This document shows positions 59,907 to 64,000 of a stretch of 64,000 bases of DNA, piece after piece (positions within the stretch are counted from its first letter, which is position 1; every line of letters starts with the position of its first letter). The notes beneath the pieces are model-generated. The model was not told the origin of the DNA and searched no databases. It saw nothing but the letters and a program-made list of their open reading frames with translations. The stretch comes from Candidatus Aminicenantota bacterium (GTDB lineage: Bacteria; Acidobacteriota; Aminicenantia; UBA2199): contig JAPKZK010000066.1 of NCBI GenBank assembly GCA_026393835.1, positions 62,001 to 126,000 on the forward strand, given 5' to 3'. Both the position numbers and the translations under genes were made by a program.

Positions 59907-61535
59907 GTGAACAAATTAGTTGTCCTATACGATGTAACGGGTATCCAGGAGTATATATTCTCTTCCGTTAAATTGAAAGAAAATATCGGCGCATCTATCG
60001 CCGTCCAAAACGTCCTGGATACTTATTTGAAGGATTCCATCGAATCCGTATGCCCCAATTACGCCGCCAATTGGAAAGAATACCGGGGATTGAAAATAAA
60101 AGATCAAGACCTGGAGGCGGAAGTGATTTATATCGGCGGCGGAAATGCGATGGTGTTCTTCAAAAATGAAGACTTATATAAAAAGGTAAACCGCCAATTA
60201 TCCATCAAAATCCTGGAAGAAACCGGGGGCAATGTCATAGTCGCGTCTTCTTTCATAGAAACCGACTGGTCCGATTTTAAACAGGATAGGCAAAAACTGG
60301 TAAAGCAACTGGCTGAGAATAAATTCAAAACCATTCATTCTTCGCCGGTAAAAGGAATTGCCATCACCCGAGAATGCGAGAACGATGGACTACCTGCACA
60401 GGTGTGCAAAATATATGAACAAAACAAGCATGAGTATATTTCCTTCCCCGCGGACCGGAAAAGGAATTTCGAAGACAATGAATATTTTGAAAAAATTGTC
60501 CCCCTCCCTGATCATCTGAAATACCCGAAAGAATTGGATGATCTGGGGCAAAAAGAAGGCGAAAACCATATTGCCGTTGTCCATATCGACGGCAATAACA
60601 TGGGGAAAGTATTAAAAGAAATTAACTCCTACGAAGAAATGAAAGAGTTTTCAATGGAAACAACCAAAGCCTATCAAAGCACAATGCAATCGATCATCGA
60701 AAAAATGATCGATGCCCTCAAAGACAAAAATTTCTTCAATGCATTAAATTTGAAACAAACAGATGATGGGAAAAATTTCCTTCCCATCCGGGTTATCGTT
60801 CAAAATGGGGATGATGTAACCTTCATTACCAATGGCAGAATCGGGATCCCCCTGGCGGAAGCGTTTCTAAATCAAATCGGTAAGCGATCCATACCGATAG
60901 GAATCCGACAAATCCCCCTTTCCGCCTGCGCCGGTGTGGCGATAGTGAAATCCCATTTTCCTTTCTACAGGGCCTACGAAATGGCCGAAGAGCTCTGTGC
61001 TTCAGCCAAACGAAAAGGAAAAATCCTGGCTAACAAGCATAAAGAGGAAATGGGAAATTGGCTCGATTTTCATATCGCTTATTCCGGCGTCACCACGGAC
61101 CTTTCTATATTAAGAAATCGTCAATACAATGTTCCCGGGATGAAGTCGGTTGCACCCCTCGAATTTAAAGAACCCGGGGCTAAGTCCGGTTTAGAGTTGA
61201 AAGAGTACAACCTTTTGTGGCGGCCCTGGTGTATCTGGGGCCATTACGACTCCAAATACCGGTGGAAAGAATTCAGGGGAAAAATATTGAATCATTTCCA
61301 GGATACCAATGAGTGGCCGCGTTCCCGTTTGAAAAAACTTAGAAACGAATCGATAAAATCAAAAGCAGATATTTATGTTCTCCTGGAAGAAATGAAAAGC
61401 AGGGAAAAAGAATTGCCTCTTTTTGAAAACTCCAACGAATATTTCCGGGAAAACGACCGCCACACCCCATACTTTGACGCGTTGGAACTGCTGGATTTCT
61501 ATATCTCGATAGAGAATGTAGGAGGTGAACAATGA
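59907..61535 (+). CDS. cas10: Type III CRISPR Cas10-like protein without HD domain
   Basis: 542 residues from GTG 59907 behind GGAGG. It begins directly with VVLYDVTGIQEYIFSSVKLK, the Cas10-type first palm, with no N-terminal HD nuclease. The palm has VVHIDGNNMGKVLKEI and the second, GGDD-like motif VQNGDDVTFITNGRI, here N-G-D-D; both Asp are present, so cyclic oligoadenylate synthesis is plausible. SACAGVAIVKSHFPFYRAYE and MAEELCASAKRKGK follow, as in Cas10/Cmr2. Overlaps the RAMP gene by 4 nt. Confidence 0.85.
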   Translation: MNKLVVLYDVTGIQEYIFSSVKLKENIGASIAVQNVLDTYLKDSIESVCPNYAANWKEYRGLKIKDQDLEAEVIYIGGGNAMVFFKNEDLYKKVNRQLSIKILEETGGNVIVASSFIETDWSDFKQDRQKLVKQLAENKFKTIHSSPVKGIAITRECENDGLPAQVCKIYEQNKHEYISFPADRKRNFEDNEYFEKIVPLPDHLKYPKELDDLGQKEGENHIAVVHIDGNNMGKVLKEINSYEEMKEFSMETTKAYQSTMQSIIEKMIDALKDKNFFNALNLKQTDDGKNFLPIRVIVQNGDDVTFITNGRIGIPLAEAFLNQIGKRSIPIGIRQIPLSACAGVAIVKSHFPFYRAYEMAEELCASAKRKGKILANKHKEEMGNWLDFHIAYSGVTTDLSILRNRQYNVPGMKSVAPLEFKEPGAKSGLELKEYNLLWRPWCIWGHYDSKYRWKEFRGKILNHFQDTNEWPRSRLKKLRNESIKSKADIYVLLEEMKSREKELPLFENSNEYFRENDRHTPYFDALELLDFYISIENVGGEQ

Positions 61536-63778
61536 TACTGGAAATGGAATTGCTTTCGGATGCTATCCCGGGTTCCGGGGAAGGCCTGTCGGGTATCATC
61601 GATATCGATGTGGCAAGCGATGAATATGGAATCCCGTATATTCCCGCGAAACGTATCAAAGGTGTGCTGCGCGAGTCCGCACTGGAGTTAAAAGATACCG
61701 CTGCGCTGCATTGCGCTGTAGACGATATTTTTGGAACCGGCGGGCAACAGGAAGGCGCTGCTTTTAAAATCTCCGATGGGTATATCGAGAACTATGTTAT
61801 CTATAAAGAGTTTCTCGAATATGCTGCCAATAGAGATAAACTGGCCCCCTTATTCAATAGGGAAATTATCCTGGATGGGTTCACGTATCAGCGGTCCCGT
61901 ACCACCATCGATCAGCATACCGGGACCGCGAAAGAAAACACCTTAAGAACATCGCGCGTTTTGAAGCGCGGATTAAAATTTTATTTCCATGTGGAATTCC
62001 CGCCGAATTCCTATGAGGATTATCAAAATGATATGGAAAAGATATGTAAAGTCACGCGCCGGTTTGGGTTATCGAGAACGAGGGGGCTTGGTGAAATTCG
62101 TTTGGGTTTGCTTAACAAAAGTTTTTTAGGGGTCCGTACCGGCGGGGCGATTTTACAAAAAAGCCCCCTGGTGGTCGAAGACAAAATCCCTGCTCAACCT
62201 GATAAACAGTACAAATTAATCCTTTCTATAAAAAATGAAGGCCAGTTAATGGTTACTTCGAAAACCGGTAAGAAGCAGTCTTCCGATACCTATATACCGG
62301 GGAGTGCGTTATTGGGGCTTTTTGCCAATTCGTATATCAAATATCATTCCCTTGATGAACCTCATCATGATACTGTGTTTCGGGATATATTCCTGGATGG
62401 GAAGGTCGCTTTTTCCAATGCCTATCCGGGGAAAACGAATTATGATTTCACTCCTACCCCCCTTTCCCTTCATAAAGAAAAGGATAAGGATAACTATTTC
62501 GATCTCTCCGATGAAGGGGATTTTCATAAAGTTCTCGATGATGAAATATCATCAAAAGCCCTCAATCATGAATTCGTCCAGATTAACGATAATAATGTTT
62601 TAACTTCATATCCATCGGAAACCTGTATCGAGTATCATCACAGTAGGCCGGAGGATAAAAGCATCGGGCATGCCGGGGAGGGTAACGGGGCGTTTTTTCA
62701 ATATTCTGTATTGAAGGCGGAAGAGAATTTCCGTGCAGAGATAGAGGGCCCTTTTGATCTCCTGGAAAAGATTATTGAACTTTGCAATAAGCAAGGCATT
62801 TTTTATATGGGGAAATCCAAAACCGCCCAGTATGGGAAATGCTCGGTTCAATTGAAAAATATCGCGGATGTGGAGACTCCCGGGGGGCCGTGGAAAGATA
62901 AGGAGTGTATTGTCGTTACGTTAGTTTCCGATATGGTGTTGAGAAATCGAAACGGTTTCGTAACCCCTGGGCCCTCTCTATTCATCGACGAAATCGCCGA
63001 ACTCCTGGGAATTTCGCCTGATTTGCTGGAAATAGAAAGGCAGTTCTTATCCTTTACTACCAAAAGCGGGTTCTCCGGGGTCTGGAAATTGCCCCGTATC
63101 CATGAACATGCTTTGAAAGCCGGAAGTGTGATGGTTATAAAAAACAATTCGGGGAAAACCCTGGAACAAGGAAAATTATCGGGTCATAGTTTCGGTATCG
63201 ACACCCGGGAAGGATGCGGAAAAATAAAGATCGGTCTATGTAAACGAAAGGATTTGACTTACGAAATTTATGAACCTGCAGCCCCTTCCATCCCACCTTC
63301 GGAGGACCTGGTCAAAATACAGGAAACCATTAAGCGTATCCTCCTGGAACATATTAAGATGCAACTTAAGCTGGATGCCCTTCGGAAAGCCCAGAAGAGC
63401 CAATTACCGTCTAATTCTTTTATTGGAAAAATAGGAATGTTTATAAATCAAGTGAAAACGTTTGAAGACTTGAATGTCCAGTATTTCAGCCAGCTTCGGG
63501 ACATCGGGAAAAAGCAATTGGAGAAAATCGAGAAACATCTATTTATAGAAGGCGTCGAAAAAAAACAGGTGAATATTGAAAAAGTCAAAAAATTCTTTAT
63601 CGATATTAAGAATAAACCCGAAATGGATTCCCCTATACTGCGGGAACTTTTAACCCAGGCCGGGGTCGATGAACATTTTTTCAATGACAATGAAACCGCC
63701 TTCGATCTTTACAAGTTCTATGCAAGACTTTTTCTAAGTTCGCTGCGTTTGGTAAGCAGGAGGAAAGATGAAGAATAA
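61532..63778 (+). CDS. Large RAMP-superfamily CRISPR protein (fused RAMP, Csx10-like)
   Basis: 748 residues. The N-terminal RAMP repeat has LLSDAIPGSGEGLSGIIDID, then YGIPYIPAKRIKGVLRESAL and a catalytic-type FGTGGQQEGAAFKISDGY. A second RAMP unit has STYIPGSALLG-like SDTYIPGSALLGLFANSYIK and YMGKSKTAQYGKCSV; a third region has MVLRNRNGFVTPGPSLFIDE and HSFGIDTREGCGKIKIG. A helical C-terminus of about 170 residues ends the protein. The layout fits a backbone subunit of a III-D-like complex, with several Cas7-like units fused; subtype is inferred. It overlaps the next RAMP gene by 11 nt. Confidence 0.75.
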   Translation: MILEMELLSDAIPGSGEGLSGIIDIDVASDEYGIPYIPAKRIKGVLRESALELKDTAALHCAVDDIFGTGGQQEGAAFKISDGYIENYVIYKEFLEYAANRDKLAPLFNREIILDGFTYQRSRTTIDQHTGTAKENTLRTSRVLKRGLKFYFHVEFPPNSYEDYQNDMEKICKVTRRFGLSRTRGLGEIRLGLLNKSFLGVRTGGAILQKSPLVVEDKIPAQPDKQYKLILSIKNEGQLMVTSKTGKKQSSDTYIPGSALLGLFANSYIKYHSLDEPHHDTVFRDIFLDGKVAFSNAYPGKTNYDFTPTPLSLHKEKDKDNYFDLSDEGDFHKVLDDEISSKALNHEFVQINDNNVLTSYPSETCIEYHHSRPEDKSIGHAGEGNGAFFQYSVLKAEENFRAEIEGPFDLLEKIIELCNKQGIFYMGKSKTAQYGKCSVQLKNIADVETPGGPWKDKECIVVTLVSDMVLRNRNGFVTPGPSLFIDEIAELLGISPDLLEIERQFLSFTTKSGFSGVWKLPRIHEHALKAGSVMVIKNNSGKTLEQGKLSGHSFGIDTREGCGKIKIGLCKRKDLTYEIYEPAAPSIPPSEDLVKIQETIKRILLEHIKMQLKLDALRKAQKSQLPSNSFIGKIGMFINQVKTFEDLNVQYFSQLRDIGKKQLEKIEKHLFIEGVEKKQVNIEKVKKFFIDIKNKPEMDSPILRELLTQAGVDEHFFNDNETAFDLYKFYARLFLSSLRLVSRRKDEE

Positions 63779-64000
63779 TCCCATTAGCCAACGTTTTTTT
63801 ATAAAGGGGAAATTGACCGTTTTATCGCCGCTGGTTATCGGCAGCGGCGAAGATGAGCATACGGATATCGATGTCATCCGTGATTGCAATGGGCTTCCTT
63901 TTGTGCCGGGGACATCTCTTGCCGGTGTTCTCCGGCATTTCATGAGAAACCGCCTGGAAGCTGTAAACGGTGACGAGCATCCCATCATTAAGGCCCTTTT
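63768..64000 (+). CDS. RAMP protein (Csm3/Cas7-like), truncated by window end
   Basis: ATG 63768 with AGGAGG upstream, inside the end of the previous gene. The visible 77 residues, FIKGKLTVLSPLVIGSGEDE followed by HTDIDVIRDCNGLPFVPGTS and LAGVLRHFMRN, are a standard Cas7-type RAMP N-terminus. It continues beyond 64000, and more cas genes and the CRISPR array are expected there. Confidence 0.82.
   Translation, partial: MKNNPISQRFFIKGKLTVLSPLVIGSGEDEHTDIDVIRDCNGLPFVPGTSLAGVLRHFMRNRLEAVNGDEHPIIKAL

Overview
The window looks like a chromosomal segment of a Gram-negative, flagellated environmental bacterium. It has a TonB-dependent receptor, a DUF5916 outer-membrane barrel and lipoproteins. The mix of six-bladed beta-propeller secretory proteins, BACON-repeat surface proteins, SUMF1 proteins, many decayed gene remnants and heptad-type repeat arrays is what I associate with Candidatus Aminicenantes or related Acidobacteriota-like lineages. 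That assignment is an inference from gene content; there is no rRNA, and I saw no tRNA.

Layout. 1-2400 is a graveyard of repeats, a start-less HicB antitoxin and a ghost of a DUF3226 gene. 2356-4244 is a promoter plus an OLD-like AAA ATPase/DUF3226 pair (probable defence). 4278-15834 is mostly surface proteins on the minus strand (a secreted metallo-beta-lactamase-fold/lamin-tail/BACON protein, a GH99-like/BACON protein, a SUMF1 lipoprotein), interrupted by a 31-unit 21-nt repeat array, a TIR-domain defence gene, a frameshifted small secreted protein and a HicB/UPF0158 group. 15888-24795 holds YgiQ-type radical SAM, the DUF5916 barrel, and an RNA-metabolism operon phoH - 7TM-HD phosphohydrolase - ybeY - 52-aa ORF - Rnl2-type RNA ligase. 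24930-31596 is a compact RiPP locus: three beta-propeller proteins, a Cys-containing GG-leader precursor peptide, a SPASM radical SAM maturase and its 'pseudo-rSAM' partner. 33559-38544 is a TonB receptor/YfiR/hybrid histidine kinase operon. 39447-40407 has a KTSC protein and a DUF433/DUF5615 toxin-antitoxin pair. 41023-57758 is one long flagellar/chemotaxis operon (motA, OmpA-like protein, motB, fliL, fliN, fliOPQR, flhBAFG, fliA, fliM, a second CheC-like FliN, cheR, two HDOD proteins, a DUF2802-like coiled coil). 58622-64000 is the start of a type III CRISPR effector operon (Card1/Can2-like CARF nuclease, Cas10 lacking HD, a long fused RAMP, a further RAMP cut by the window edge); no CRISPR array is visible.

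The most unusual signal is not a gene. Four separate intergenic regions (545-943, 8111-8761, 32800-33177, 57803-58390), plus a short fifth one (39219-39302), are built from consecutive units of exactly 21 nt (7 codons, two DNA helical turns), about 100 units in all, with no indels that I can find. Each array has its own unrelated monomer sequence, and one array switches monomer family mid-way while keeping the 21-nt phase. Two heptanucleotide tracts also sit at the starts of fliO and cheR. The second strongest candidate is the RiPP locus, which resembles the 'GG-Bacteroidales' radical SAM systems but sits with beta-propeller paralogs and a duplicated promoter.
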